A stretch of DNA of 64,000 nt from Coprinellus micaceus. Taxonomy: Eukaryota > Basidiomycota > Agaricomycetes > Agaricales > Psathyrellaceae. A model generated the notes under the pieces. It saw only the letters and a list, made by a program, of their open reading frames with translations. It was not told the DNA's origin and searched no databases. This document shows, in pieces, positions 43,517-56,969 of this stretch (positions are counted from its first letter, which is position 1; every line of letters starts with the position of its first letter). Position numbers and translations under genes: made by a program. The DNA lies in contig OX596338.1 in assembly GCA_951394405.1 (NCBI GenBank), forward strand, positions 2,914,001-2,978,000, written 5' to 3'.

Positions 43517-45212
43517 ATGCTCCGCCCCGTCCTGCGCCAGAGCGGCGCACTCGCCCGGCGGGGAGCCCAACATGCTGCTCGTCGTTCCCTCTCCCGCCCA
43601 CCGTCCCTGGGCGTCCCACACACATCGACGAGGACCATATTCAGCTTTCTTCGGAGACTCAAGGGTACCGAGAAGCAGCAGGCCTCCTCGTCGGAACCAG
43701 TACCCCTCCTCACCGAGGACAACCTCTTCCACCCGTTCTCAGAGTCACCCTTCCCCGCGATTAGGGCCAGGGGCGAGGCTATCAAGAAGCTCGCGCCATG
43801 TCCGGTGTGTTACTCTGAGAGTTGCACGGAGGGAGCGCACGATCACTCGCCCAAGGCGGCCAAGTTCGAGTGTCCTGATTGCGGCTGGCCGACGCATTGC
43901 TCGGAGGAGCATTGGAAGCATGACGAGGAGCATCAAAAGTATTGCCAGAGACTGAGGGAGGCGAATGAGGACGAGCATGATTTGAGGAGCGGGAGGAAGA
44001 TGACCGAATTCGAGCTGCCTGGTGCGTTCGAGAATGCCCCGCTTTGTCATCGTCTACTGACCCGACATTTGTTGTTGTTCAGGTGACCAGGGCTTCGAGG
44101 AAGCTGTATCCTTTGCCAACTGGGATGTATTCTGGTACACTCGAAATTTCCCCTCGATGGATACCGACCGGTCACGGAGACACGCGAGCAAACTCCTGAC
44201 ATACCCCATCACCATCGGAGGCGTCCTCCACCAGTTTAGTAACATCACCCTCAACAACCAGCGGCTCACCCCCGAGGGTAGTCGGTCGCTGGCTGCCCTC
44301 CGTAGCACCCTGCATGTCCCCACAGGCGCTCCGGAAACGGCAGAGGCCACCGTCGGCAAACCTCAGGTCCGGATATTTATTCTAGGCGCCCGAGCCGAGT
44401 CTTCACTTCCCCCGCACGTCTGGGAGCAGCTTACTATGCTCTTCCCCTCGACGCACTTCCACCTCTTCTTCATCGGTCCCCAAGTCTCCCTTCCCAAACC
44501 GAAGCAATCCGCGTCCGCTTCACCCTCCGCCTCGACATCGGCACCGGCACCCGAGGCTACCGAGTCCTCGACGTCCAAACCCGGGATGGTGGAAGAAGAC
44601 GACGAAACCAAGAAGTCTCCTTCATACCTCCCCAACGTGTACCAACCCCCCACACCTCCCCCCATCCCCAGCATGAAACGCACGCGGAACTCCCTTGAGC
44701 GCTACGGCGTCCCCTCCTACACCGTCCCCTACACGCCCTACCTCACCATCACCGGCATGCAAGCCAACTACGCCGACGTCCACGCGCAGTTCCAGCACAC
44801 CCTCGACCCCTACTCTGACCTTTTCTTCTTCTTCTCGCCTGGATTCGGCTTCCCCTCGCCCGAGTCCACAGATGCGGAGACTGGGGAACCTCTCCTGCAG
44901 ATCGCCTCCCCGACGGAATGGGGCCCTGTGATGCCGATGTTGCTTGCGAGCAAGTGCCCTGTGTTCGTGACGGGCTTCTCGCCGACGGACGTTGAGCGGG
45001 ACGTGAGGTCCCTTTCGAAGGCGTCGGATGTTGCCGGCGAGTTTGAGTGGGTTATCACCCCCGGCCCTAATGCGTTTGGAAGTGAGAAGTGGGAAATTGC
45101 GGATTTCGACCCGAGGGTTATGGTCAAGACCAATTGGGGTATCTGGGCTATCAGAGGAAAGAGCAGGGACGTACAGGAGCATGGAAAGTTTTCGAGTCTT
45201 TTACCCTTCTAG
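43517..45212 (+). CDS. MSS51: MSS51-like mitochondrial translational activator, MYND-type zinc finger
   Basis: In yeast Mss51 activates translation of COX1 mRNA and couples it to cytochrome oxidase assembly. The first ATG is at 43517; the open frame begins earlier with non-ATG codons. The Arg-rich leader (MLRPVLRQSGALARRGAQHA) suits mitochondrial import. A cysteine/histidine cluster follows: CPVCYSESCTEGAHDHS, then FECPDCGWPTHCSEEHWKHD and HQKYCQRL. After one intron comes the MSS51-specific region FANWDVFWYTRNFPSMDTDR, LTYPITIGGVLHQFSNITLN and LRSTLHVPTG, then HVWEQLTMLFPSTHFHLFFI, a Ser/Pro/Ala insert, and SDLFFFFSPGFGFPSPES, PMLLASKCPVFVTGFSP and PNAFGSEKWEIADFDPRVMV. It ends at TAG 45210-45212. 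Length and block order match the fungal family. Confidence 0.88.
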
Positions 45213-45548
45213 TTTAGCATCTACTTGGCCATAGACTAGACAAGCTACACATTAAGGCGCCACAGTCACTCACCTCACCTCACTAACCCACTGTAGTATT
45301 CGATAATTCAACCTAGTCATCTCACCATCGGGCCGACTGAGTGTGGGTGCAGATGAAAAGACATTGTATTGAGTGAGGTAAGTAAAGAAGATGAGATAAA
45401 TCGATAATGCATAGCGTTCGTATCCGGGATATCGTAAGTGGGAAGCGGGGACCATCGTGAATAATACATCGTAGGCGGCGGAGTGCGTGTGAGGAGAGAC
45501 ATAATGAGGGCGAGCGCGGGAAAAGAGAGAGGGAAGGAGAATTTTGCC

Positions 45549-48500
45549 TCAGACTCTGAGCGTGGTGGGCGGAGGAGCAAAGTCGCGAGCCTTGATACCC
45601 CCAGCCACAGGCAGACGCGAAGTCCTTCCGTTAAGCCACGAGTCGATCTCAGCCGCGCATCCCCTGCCCTCATTGATACCCCAGACGATGAGGGACTGTC
45701 CACGGCGGCAATCACCGGCAGCGAACACACCCTCCTCGCTCGTAGCGTACTTCTTGTGCGCGGTCTGGATGTTCGAGCGCGCGTCCTGCTTGATGGTGAG
45801 GGACTTGAGGACGTCGTTCTCCGGGCCCAAGAAACCGAGGGCGAGGAAGACGAGCTGGGCAGGGAAGAACTTGTCGGAGCCGGGAACTTCCTCCATCTTC
45901 CAGCGGCCGGTGCTGTCCTTCGTCCATTCGACGCGGACTGTGAAGTGATGAGGGTAAGTAAGAGCTCGTCAGAAAGAAGCCATCAGGTCAACGTACCGGT
46001 GTTGAGACCCTTGAGCTTGCCAGCCTCGTCGAGAACGAACTCCTTGGTAGAGATGCAGTACTCTCGAGGGTCAGATCCGAAGTGGGCAGCAACCTCGTTA
46101 TGACCGTAGTCGGTACGGAAGATCCTAGGCCACTGAGGCCAGGGGTTATCGCGTCCACGACCAGCAGGGGGCTTGGGCAGCAACTCAAAGTTCACGACGG
46201 ACTTGGCACCGTGACGCATAGCAGTACCAATACAGTCGTTACCAGTGTCACCTCCACCAATGACGATGACATCCTTGCCTTTGGCGCTGATGTAGGAATC
46301 GTCGGTAAGCTCAGAGTCTAGGAGGGACTTGGTGTTGAGTTGGAGGTACTCCATGGCGAAGTGGATGCCGTCGACGTTGCGGTTGGGAATCTTGAGATCG
46401 CGAGGCCAGGTGGCGCCGGTGGCGAGGACGACTGCGTCGTTCTCGGCGCGCACCTGGTGAGCGTCGACGTCAACGCCGACGTTGGCGTTGGTGATGAAAG
46501 TCTGCAAAGGGTGTTAGTGAGGCTGCTGGGCACAGGTCAAGGGGCGCAGACTTACGACACCCTCCGCGGCCATGAGGTCGACGCGGCGCTGAACGATGCC
46601 CTTGTCGAGCTTCATGTTGGGGATACCGTACATCAGGAGACCGCCAACACGGTCGTTGCGGTCGTAGACGGTGACAAAGTGGCCAGCCTTGTTGAGCTGA
46701 TCGGCGGTAGCGAGACCAGCAGGTCCAGAACCAATAACAGCAATACGCTTGCCCGTTCGGTGCGCAGGTGGCTTGGGATTCATCCATCCCATCTCAAAGC
46801 CCTTATCGATGATGGCGCACTCGATGCTCTTGATTCCGACGGGCTGCTCGTTGATACCCAAGACACAGGCACCCTCACAAGGAGCTGGGCAGACACGACC
46901 AGTGAACTCGGGGAAGTTGTTGGTCATGAGGAGACGGTTGAGAGCGTCTTGCCACTGGCCCTTGAAGACGAGGTCGTTCCACTTGGGGATGATGTTGGAG
47001 ATGGGGCATCCAGAGTCGGACTGGCAGAAGGGAACACCGCAGTCCATGCAGCGGGCGGTCTGATGCTTGAGCTCGCTCTCGTTGAGACGGTTGGAGATCT
47101 CCTTCCAGTCCTTGACACGCTTCAAGGGTGGTCGGTAAGCCTCACCGAGACGCTTGTACTTCATGAAGCCGCGGGTCTTGTCGAGCTTGGCGAGCCGGGC
47201 CTTGGAGGTGGCGGGGTCGACGAGGGAGTCCTCCATGTCGTTGAGGGATGGTTCGTTCTTCTTGGGAGCGGGCTTCTTGATCAGGACCTCGTGCATGTCA
47301 TCGGAGGCCAAGTTGACCTGGCTGGCAGTTCTAGACGGGATAAGATCGACAACGCTGAGACGTGCCTTCTCTTCCTTCTCGCGGATAGATTGCTCCTCAA
47401 GCACGCGCTTGTAGTCGTGCGGCATAACACGAACGAATAGGGGAAGGAGGTGGTGGAAGTCCTGGAGAACGCGGTCAGCGACCTCGGAGCCGGTGTAGTG
47501 ACGGTGGTCTTCGATGAGGCTGCGGAGGGCAGCGATTTCGCGAGGGTCGGTAACCTTACCGAGTTCAACCATCTCCTGGTTGACCTTGCTGGCGAAGGTG
47601 TGGGCCATGTCGAGAACGTAGGCGATACCACCACTCATACCAGCAGCGAAGTTGCGCCCAGCGACACCAAGAACAACGACCCTTCCACCGGTCATGTACT
47701 CGCAACCGTGATCACCACATCCCTCAACAACGGTACTCGCGCCAGAGTTACGAACGGCGAAACGCTCAGCAGCGATACCACGAATGAAAGCTTCACCGGA
47801 AGTGGCGCCGTATAAGCAGACATTGCCGATGATGATGTTCTCCTCAGCCTTGAAGGTGGACTGCTTGGGAGGGTAGACGATGAGACGACCACCAGAGAGG
47901 CCCTTTCCGACATAGTCGTTAGCGTCTCCCTCGAGCTCAATGGTGATCCCAGGCGCGAGGAAGGCACCGAGTGATTGACCAGCAGAGCCCGTCATGTAAA
48001 TGTGGATGGTGTCCTTGGGGAGACCCTCCTCTCCATAGACCTTGGAGACACGGTGGGAAATGGAGGTGCCGAGGGCACGGTCGGTGTTGGTAACCTCGCA
48101 ATCGATGTGGACAGGGAGACCTTTAGTAAGAGCCGGTTCAGCCTCGTCGATGAACTTGTTGTCGAGTCGGACGTAGAGCTTGTGGTCTTGCTGGCGAACG
48201 CGGTAGGTAGCGGCACCTGGACGCATCTGCCAGGCGGGCTTGAGAATAGGGGAGAGGTCGAGGTGGGCGGTCTTGGGGGTCCGGAGCTTCTCGTTGACTT
48301 TCAGCATATCGGCACGACCAACCATCTCGTTGATAGTGCGGAAGCCAAGCTTGGCCATGTATCCACGGAGCTCTTCGGCAATATAGTAGAAGAAGTTGAT
48401 AACTTGCTCAGGTTGGCCTGCGAATTTGGCGCGGAGCTGGGGGTCCTGGGTGGCAATACCAACAGGGCAAGTGTTCACTATGGATAGAAATTCAGCATCG

Positions 48501-51500
48501 CGCAAATGGAAGAGAAGTGGCGCCAAACTCACAGTGACACTTCCTCATCATAATGCAGCCCATGGCAATGAGGGGAGTCGTAGCGAAACCCCACTCCTCT
48601 GCGCCCAAGAGACAAGCGATGGCGACGTCACGGCCAGTTCGAATCTGACCGTCAGTCTGGACGGTGACTCGGCCACGAAGATCGTTGAGGACGAGCGTCT
48701 GGTGAGTTTCGGCAAGACCGAGCTCCCAAGGAAGACCGGCATACTTGATACCAGTCCACCTAGAGGCACCAGTACCACCATCGTGGCCAGAAATGAGAAT
48801 GTGGTCCGCCTTGGCCTTGGCGACACCGCTGGCGACAATACCGACGCCGACTTCGGAGACGAGTTTTACGGAGACACGAGCACGGGGGTTGGAGCACTTG
48901 AGGTCGTAGATGAGCTGCTTCAGGTCCTCAATGGAGTAGATGTCGTGGTGAGGAGGGGGCGAGATGAGACCGACGCCAGCGGTGGAGTGACGAGTGCGAG
49001 CGATAGAGTCGGAAACCTTGTGACCAGGAAGCTCACCACCCTCTCCAGGCTTGGCACCCTGAGCCATCTTGATCTGAAGCTCATCGGCATCAGCAAGGTA
49101 ATTCGAGGTGACACCGAAACGTCCAGAGGCAACCTGCTTGATAGCAGAGCGCATGGTGTCGCCGTTGGACAAGACACTGGAACGCTCAGCGTCCTCACCA
49201 CCTTCACCAGTGTTGGACTTGCCTCCGAGGCGGTTCATGGCGATGGCGAGCGTGGAGTGAGACTCCATCGAGATGGAACCGTAAGACATGGCACCGGTAA
49301 CAAAGCGGCGAACAATCTCATTCCATGGCTCGACCTGCTCGATAGGGATGGCGGTCGTCTTCTCATACTGGAAGTCAAGCAAACCTCGGAGATGGATACG
49401 TTGAGTCTGTTCGTTGGCGTTGCGTGCGTAGGCATCGTAAGCAGTCTGATTCTTCTCGCGAACGGCGTCCTGGAGGTTTGCGATGCCAGAGGGGTCGTTG
49501 ATATGAGCCTCTCCGCCGTCTCGCCAGTGATACTCCCCGGATTCGGGCATACCGGGGGGAAGGACTACCTCTTGGCTGGGCCATCCCCGCTCGTGGAGCT
49601 CGAAAGCGTCCATAGCAAGGAGATCGAAGGTGGCGCCCTGGACACGACTGGCGGTACCGACAAAGCACTTCTCGACAACTTCATAGTGGAGGCCGAGAAT
49701 CTCGAAGATCTGGGCACCCTTGTACGAGGCGAGGGTAGAGATTCCCATCTTCGACATGACTTTCAGAATGCCGTTGTCGACGGAGTGGCGGTAGTTGTCG
49801 ATGAGCCCCTCAGCAGTCTTGCCGTCCTTGACACTGAGATTGCAATTAGCGATTGGTCGAGGCATGATAGATAACAAGCACTTACAGTCCTTCCCTCTCA
49901 ACCTTGTAGATGGCCTCCAAGACCAACCACGGGCAGATGGCGTCGGCACCATAGCCGACTAATACACAAAGATGGTGCACCTCACGAGCCTCGGCGGTTT
50001 CGACCATGAGAGCGACCTTGGCGCGCTTCTTCTGGGAGGTGAGGTGGTGATGGACACCACCGCAAGCAACAAGAGCCGAGAGAGGGACCCTATTTGCTTC
50101 AGTCGCACGGTCACTGAGAACGATGACCTTGATACCGTCCTCGATGGCCTGGCTAGCTTCGCTGAAGACCCGCTCCAGAGCGAGGCGGTAGCCCGGAAGA
50201 CCCTCCGCCTTGGGGAAGGTAATGTCGATAGTACGCGACGGCCACGACGGGTATGCTGATTTGAGGTTCTTCATGGCATTCATCTCTTCGACAGAGAGAA
50301 CGGGGGAAGGGAGGAAGATGCGGTGGCACTGCTCGGGCTTCATCTCGAGGAGGTTACCCTCGGGGCCGACATATGCCTCCAAGGACATGACAATGCTCTC
50401 TCGAATGGGGTCAATGGGAGGGTTGGTGACTTGGGCAAAGAGCTGGCGGAAGTAGTCGTAGATCAGGCGAGGCTGCGAAGCCATAGCAGCAAGGGGGGCG
50501 TCGTTACCCATAGAACCCAATGCCTCCTTTCCATCGAGGACCATGGGCAAGAGCAAGAGGTTGAGCTGCTCGGCTGTGAAGCCAAAAGAGAGTAGCTTGG
50601 GGTCGGTGCTGAGAGTGGTCTTGTCCAAGGTAGGGGCGACGGAGATCTGGGCACGCTCGACGCGCTTGATGATGGTTGGGACCTTTAGCAGATGGGATTC
50701 AACCCAAGAACCAAAGTTCTGACGAGAGGCCGTCGTCCTCTTCAGCTCCTTGTCGTCGACGATGCGGCCTTCGAGGGTATCCACGAGAAGCATACGACCG
50801 GGCTTGAGACGACCCTTTTGGACGACCTTCTCAGGAGGGATGTACACGGCACCGACCTCAGAGGCGCAGACCATGATATCGTCGCTGGTAACAACAAAGC
50901 GGCAGGGCCGGAGACCATTACGGTCGAGGTTGGCACCGCAGAATCGACCGTCACTGAAAGTAAACAGAGCCGGACCATCCCAAGGCTCTTGAACACAGGC
51001 GGCCCAGTTGTAGAATGCCTTCTTCGCGGGATCCATGCTCTCGTTTCCTTGCCAAGCCTCCGGAATCATCATCATTACAGCCTCGGGCAGGGTAACAGCA
51101 CCATTGACGACAAGGAGCTCCAAGACATTGTCGAAGGCAGCAGAGTCAGACCCCCCGGCCTCGACGATGGGGTAAAGAAGATCGAGGTGGTCACCAAACT
51201 GGGACGAGGAAAGGACACCCTCACGAGCACGCATCCAGTTCTTATTGCCACGAACGGTGTTGATCTCGCCTATCGCAGTGTTAAGCGTGACACAGAGATT
51301 AATGTGCTTCACGAGACGTACCGTTGTGTGCAGCCCATCGAAGAGGTTGTGCACGATCCCAACTGGGGAACGTGTTGGTGGAGAACCGAGAGTGGACGAG
51401 GCAGAAGTGAGACTGATAGAGGACGTGGTTCAAGTCGTGGTAGTAGTTGTACACCTGGGAGGGGGAAAGTTGTCCTTTGTAGACGATGTTCTTCGAAGAC

Positions 51501-52458
51501 AAGGAACAGATGTAAAAGCCTTTTGCGAGAGTGCTATTCCAAAACGGTATTAGCATAGTGTTAGTCGTATCGGATGTTGAACAAACTTACATCGTGTGTG
51601 TGGCGTGCTTCCGGAGAATGTAAAGTTGCCGCTCAAGGGTGGTGGAATCGAAGGTACCGTCCTGAGACACTGTCCCACCGCCATAATGGGCGCGGAGAAC
51701 GACAAAGGGTTGGAGGATGATGGGTTCATTACTTCGCGCAGCAGGTCCTAGGATAGTTCCATCGGTAGGGACTTGCCGCCATCCAAGGACCCGCAATCCC
51801 AGATCGCTCGCAATCTTAGTCAAGACAGTCTGGTAGGTTTGAAGCTGGACTGCATCGTTGGCTTTGAAGAAAACATTCCCAACAGCGTACTGGCCCGGGT
51901 CTGGGAGGACGCATCCGAGCTCCCTCTCAGCTTCTCTCTTGAAGAACGAATGCGGGATTCCAGTCATCACGCCCGCACCATCACCATCTCGACTATCGGC
52001 TCCTGTGGCGCCTCGATGGGTCATGTTGCATAGCAGGGATCGAGCATCGGAAACGATTTTATGACTAGGAACACCCCTAACCTGCGTCGAGATGTAGATT
52101 AGAATGCGACCAAGATGTTGGATCAGAGATGCCTCACCTGCACTATAAAGCCGACTCCGCAAGAGTCCTTCTCCTCCTCGTTGTTATACAGGCCCTGTTT
52201 CGCAGGAAGGGTCCCCGCCCACGAGCTCTCATCGCGCTCTACTGCCTCGAATCCATGGATATTTTCTGGGCTGGCAAACTCGGATACGAGAGGAAGGTTA
52301 TGAGGGGAAGGCTCGTATGGCTGAGATGCGTTTGCCATGCAAGGCAGAGTCGGGATAGACTTGAACTTGTCACGGCTGGTGGTGGTAGGGGAGTAAGAGG
52401 AGCGTCTGGGGCCAGAGCCAGTGAGATTGTCTACATTTTCATTCTCCTGCGGGATCAT
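45549..52458 (-). CDS. GLT1: Glutamate synthase, NADH type (GOGAT)
   Basis: The single-chain fungal/plant-type GOGAT, about 2,100 residues, which makes two glutamates from glutamine and 2-oxoglutarate. A propeptide precedes [11 protein letters not shown], where Cys is the glutaminase nucleophile. The amidotransferase domain has [20 protein letters not shown] and [19 protein letters not shown]. The central and FMN domains carry [20 protein letters not shown] and [20 protein letters not shown]. The beta-helix GXGXG domain includes [17 protein letters not shown]. The C-terminal NADH/FAD part has [20 protein letters not shown] (cluster cysteines), [60 protein letters not shown] and the ending [19 protein letters not shown] at TGA 45549-45551. 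About seven introns cut the gene, most near the 5' end. Possible ATGs are 52524, 52458 and 52338; I use the middle one. Confidence 0.95.
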
Positions 52459-55400
52459 TATCGGCCGATCATAATTGGAAAGTGTGGATTGGTCCCCTCC
52501 ACGCCACAGGCTGCCGCAATACAAAACTCACCTCTTCACGTCCTCACTGCCTTCAGTACGCTCAGCGCGTCGCCACAGGTGGCCTGCTGACTCTGCACGA
52601 TTTTTTCAGAATTTATCTACCCAATGTCAGGGGATATCGAACATCTCTTCGAGTCTTATCTCGCTTTGATGCTACTCCATACTTCGTACCTAGTACTAGC
52701 TTGGATGTGTCCCACGTGGTTTGCGGTATCTAGACGCTGGAGACGATAAGGAGCCGCCCAGGACCCCGAGAACAGGGAGCGAGAGCAGGGCCGGACACGG
52801 ACGGCGCGACGGGCGCCTAAGTCGCCGAGGGAGTCCCGACAAACTGCGTAGCACTAGTGGGGTGGAAAAAAATCACCCTATGTATTGCCAATGCATTCGA
52901 AATTGGTTTCATTGGTACAGCTCGACCACTTTCACTGGCATGATGGCATATATACATCCAACGGAACTGCGGGATGGCCGCTGAGTGCGGCGTTCCACCA
53001 GTAGTCGGTGCGAGGTCACCTGGACCTCTGAGGCCAGTCTACCCGCCAAAAATGGAGATTCGACGACGAGGTGGTGCAGTGACCCTACAGTGGCCAGGGG
53101 GGATGGTAGTCGAGACTCGAAATAAATCTCGTCGTGACTGAGGGAATAGAGATGATGAGGCCGGCTACGTTACGTCTCAAAAGGTAGGTAAGTGGTGGGT
53201 CGCATGTTCGCCCCTGTGAGCAGATATGCGGTCGCTGGACCGACGCGTTCGCATCGACGGGCAGAAATGCGGTCCTGAAGTAAGATCCACCCCCCCCTCG
53301 GTTTCCCTGGCTCCGTTGGACTCGTGTAAATGAATTTAAGCACAGCAACACTGAAATTAGGCGCTCACTGGACCACTTTTATGTAAAGTTCCCTGCCAGT
53401 CTCCGGGGTCCTAGGGGTCTTCGGAAGACACCAAGAAATTTCCGTGTCACATGAACGGGAGTCTGGATTACTGCGCCACATACACAATCGTCAAAGATGC
53501 TTTGGGCACGGCAATCTTCGGGCGAAAGGGCGCGTTAAGATAGTAAGGCAAGCTTGATATCGCATTTTCGTCAGTCTGGCTAGGGGCGTCAAGTCTCTAC
53601 ATCACATGCCGTCGATAGAACAACATTCATTAGACTCTACTGCTTAGTGGCATCAGTGACAACTACAATTGACAGAGGCGGCATCGGGCTCACGAACTTG
53701 TCAACATGAGCTTGGTTTGTGGACAGCCAAGGGGAAGATGGCGCCCAGGGCAAGGCCTGGGGGTACGGTAGTTTGGCGCCAGACCCGGGGGTACATAGCG
53801 GACCGGTCCCCGGAGACGAAACCTGACAGAAAGACCAGGCAGCGACCTCAAGGCACGGTCCATCGTTGACGCCAGGCAGGGTGTGACACAGAAACGGGAC
53901 TGCATGCTTCGGAAGGTGCGTGCGAGCCACATAGCAGCCTTGTACTATCATCAGTATACCATGGAACCTTCCATTATACCAACCTACCGCGCGCTGTGCA
54001 GAGCACGCATACGCCACAATGAATCACAGAGACCCTTTATCTTGCAGGAAGCATCGGCAGTGGAAATGTGATGGAGGTTCGAGGTCGATTCCAATTGAGA
54101 ACGGAATCATCGGTCACCTGTTCTACGGGATGGCGACACACGAGAAGGATCTTGGGAAGCAATGTTGGTATGTCGTCGTGGTGGAGCTCCTCTGCTAACG
54201 AGGGTCAATTCTGAAGAAATCGAGGCAGATCGACCTCGTGGCCAGAAGTGAATACTTGACGCATCTTTCCTGAAGCCAGGACCTATGGACTGGGTGAAAT
54301 AATGCAACAGCTTCTATAGTCACATCCATGGAGCTGGTGCGGATAGAATGAGTTCCGTGGTGATATGACTTGTCGCGGACCCAGCAATCGTCGAAATTCA
54401 GAGAAGTCTGCTGGCTATCATGAGCTCGTTTCAGCCAGGCAAAACAAACACTACCGGCTCATCCCGCAAAGATACTGACAGGGAGGTCCAAGCCAAGCCA
54501 TCCTGCTTTGGAGTTCACTGTCGGGTTTACTTATGCCATACTTGGCAAACTCGTCCACGGTCGTTCTGAAATCATCGAGAACCCCTCAACATGTTGCGCG
54601 AACTAATTTGTCAAGCGCATATGGTAAAAAGCAGTGTCCAAAAGCGGTGGAAAATCCCATCGTACTGCCCACCCCAATGTTGCGAAAGGACGGGACGTGC
54701 ACGTACCTATGTCACCTCCACGATGGGGCGGTTTCCATTCGAAAAATCCACAGAAGCGAGGGACGCGGTTTCAAAATTCGGCGTCCGATGCGGACCGAGG
54801 CCACGATGCAGCCACGAAGGGAGAAGTACTCTCACCGCCGGGTGCCGTAGGTGCTTCGCAGGTGTCGATGTGCATTATCTTGTTCAAGGGGCAGAAATTA
54901 CCCAGGAGAGCCTGTCTGAGTCGCAAGGTTCCTGACATATACGGTGTTTGTGCGGAAACCAGCTTCAATGGTAACATTGAAGATAGACTTACTGTCGCGA
55001 CTTTCGGGTGTCTCAAGGTCCTGTTGGGGTAGGAGGCTAGGCCTCGTTCTCGTGCTTCACGATGACAATCCCTCGTGTAGAATAATGGTTCTACCGACAA
55101 TCCCCGTGCGATCGCTTCACACAAGGAATCGTCAGTCTCGAGGGCACCCACCGTCGATCAAGATGAACAGACGGTGCGGTCCCCGGGCCAAATGGTATGC
55201 CGAGGGAAAGGTGCATTGACTTGCTGCCCAGCCCAGCACAAGAGAAACACACGGACAGTCAGGGAGAGTTGGCTCATGGCAACAGAAGTGGGTGAACGGA
55301 ACCTGTAAACAGAGGACCGTACCGCAGGGATAAACATGTCAAATCCAATCGGAAAAGAGATGATCTGGCCGATCGACTCAGCGAACACACTGGACGTCCT

Positions 55401-55478
55401 GCTTGCTCAAGTCTGGCGATCTGCGATATAGGGTGCGAATTGAGGGTGATTATTCCTACTGAAATTTGTACGTGTTGA
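52459..55478. other. Gene-poor interval
   Basis: Three kilobases between the GOGAT 5' end and the LST8 3' end with only short frames and no recognised family, RNA gene or clear repeat. The first few hundred bases probably hold the GLT1 promoter and 5' untranslated region. Confidence 0.4.
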
Positions 55479-56969
55479 TCAACTTGCCCCGTCATGGAGA
55501 GCGCAACAAACAGCAGCTAGTGACGTCGAGAATGAGCATTCATGTGCCGACTTTATATATCAACGAATTTTCCAAACCTTTGTGATGCCCATTATACTGT
55601 CGAACCGTTTCACCTGAGGCCATTTCCCAGAGTCTCGCCGTATGGTCCGAAGACGCTGAAATGAATGATTAAACATGAACTACTCTTCGGCCGCCAAAGT
55701 ACCCACCTGTGACCAGATACGCGGAATCGGCACTGAATGCACAGTCCCAAACCCACCGCTGATGACCCACCAAAACCCTCTCCAACCTAAAATCATAGTT
55801 TGGACCAATTGACCAAATCTTCACAGTCGTATCGGCGGAGCAGGTAGCCAAGTATCTGGAACAGCAAATTTAAATCCAGCGACGAATCGTAAAACCATGA
55901 GGCGGGAGTCAAACCTTGCATCGGGGCTCAGCAGGCATCGAGTCAGGTACTTCGGATGTGCTAAGAAATAGGTAACGGCCTGGAAGCGGACTCCATTTGG
56001 AGGAACATCCTCGTGAAGCCTCCATACGTAAATCTGCCCCTACAGCAGCGATCGTTGAGTATTCGCGGCTCTTGTAACCAAAAGCCTCGAACCTTATTAT
56101 TTCCAGCTACGAGGAATGACCCGTCCGCTGCGAGCGTGACCGACCTGATGGGTGTGTCTCCAGCTGGGGTCTAAGATAACCGAGATGAGGGTGCAGAACC
56201 TTGAAAATAAAATGCACTCGCCAGTTCATGGGAACAAATGTTATCACTGAGGTCCCATTGCTTAATGCTTCCCGCTTGGTCGCAAGAAATGAGTTCCCCC
56301 TGGTTTGGATGGATGATAACGTCGTTGACTGGATGCCTTGGACGATCAGAGACGACCACTGTGCTTCGAAAATGATCAGCAAACCTGGAGCCCCGTTATC
56401 GTACGTTCTATGGAGGGTCGAGGTGCTGGAACAGAATCAGGGCTGACCGAGAAGGGGTCGAGAATGTATACACACCGAAGGTCCCAAACCTTGATCGTCC
56501 CATCTTCGCTTGCCGTCACTAACCACTTCCCTTCGCTATGGAATGCGACCGCAGACACGTTCCCGGTATGGCTTTCGAACGCGACCAGCTTGACAACAGT
56601 TTAAATGAGTGGACAAAAAGGGGGTGTTGCTCACGTACCGGCTCGTTAGAAGAGCTGGCGATTTCATATATGTTGATCTTCTTGTGAATAGCGGCGGCCA
56701 GCAGTCGTTTACTATCACAGAGTCCAGATAAGGTGTGCGTGCCAATTACAACGTTTCGAAGATGCCTACTCCGGTGAAATTGCGAGACGGTTCACTTGCT
56801 GTTAAGAGACGAAAGGATGGCTCAGCTCCCTGGATTCCCATTCCAAAATACGGGAGATAAGTACGCCAGTTTCCCCGGTACGGGATATGGTCCGCGAGCA
56901 AATTCCGCTCCAGGCTTCCCAGAACCTGATTTCGTGGTCGTAGGATCCTGTAACAAGGATGACGGACAT
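55479..56969 (-). CDS. LST8: LST8 / GbetaL, WD40 subunit of TOR complexes
   Basis: A seven-bladed WD40 propeller bound to the TOR kinase domain in TORC1 and TORC2. The start [20 protein letters not shown] with SGICSRTI is the family N-terminus. Then follow [45 protein letters not shown] with [30 protein letters not shown] with [63 protein letters not shown] and [20 protein letters not shown] with NGHH. A last small intron (GTTTGG...CACTAG) gives [13 protein letters not shown] and TGA at 55479-55481, matching the usual K-A-x-V-C-x-A-L-x-D ending; without it the frame ends in an atypical tail. About ten introns. An in-frame upstream ATG near 57005 (MPAAPKSA) is possible but the family starts at 56969. 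Confidence 0.93.

Noticed and set aside
46340..47440. 366-codon plus-strand open frame
   Set aside because: Antisense shadow of the C-terminal NADH/FAD part of GOGAT with no motif.
48396..49874. 492-codon plus-strand open frame
   Set aside because: It lies entirely antisense to the GOGAT coding sequence, whose domains are unmistakable. Its composition (many Val, Asp, Gly, Thr) is what GC-biased codons produce on the opposite strand.
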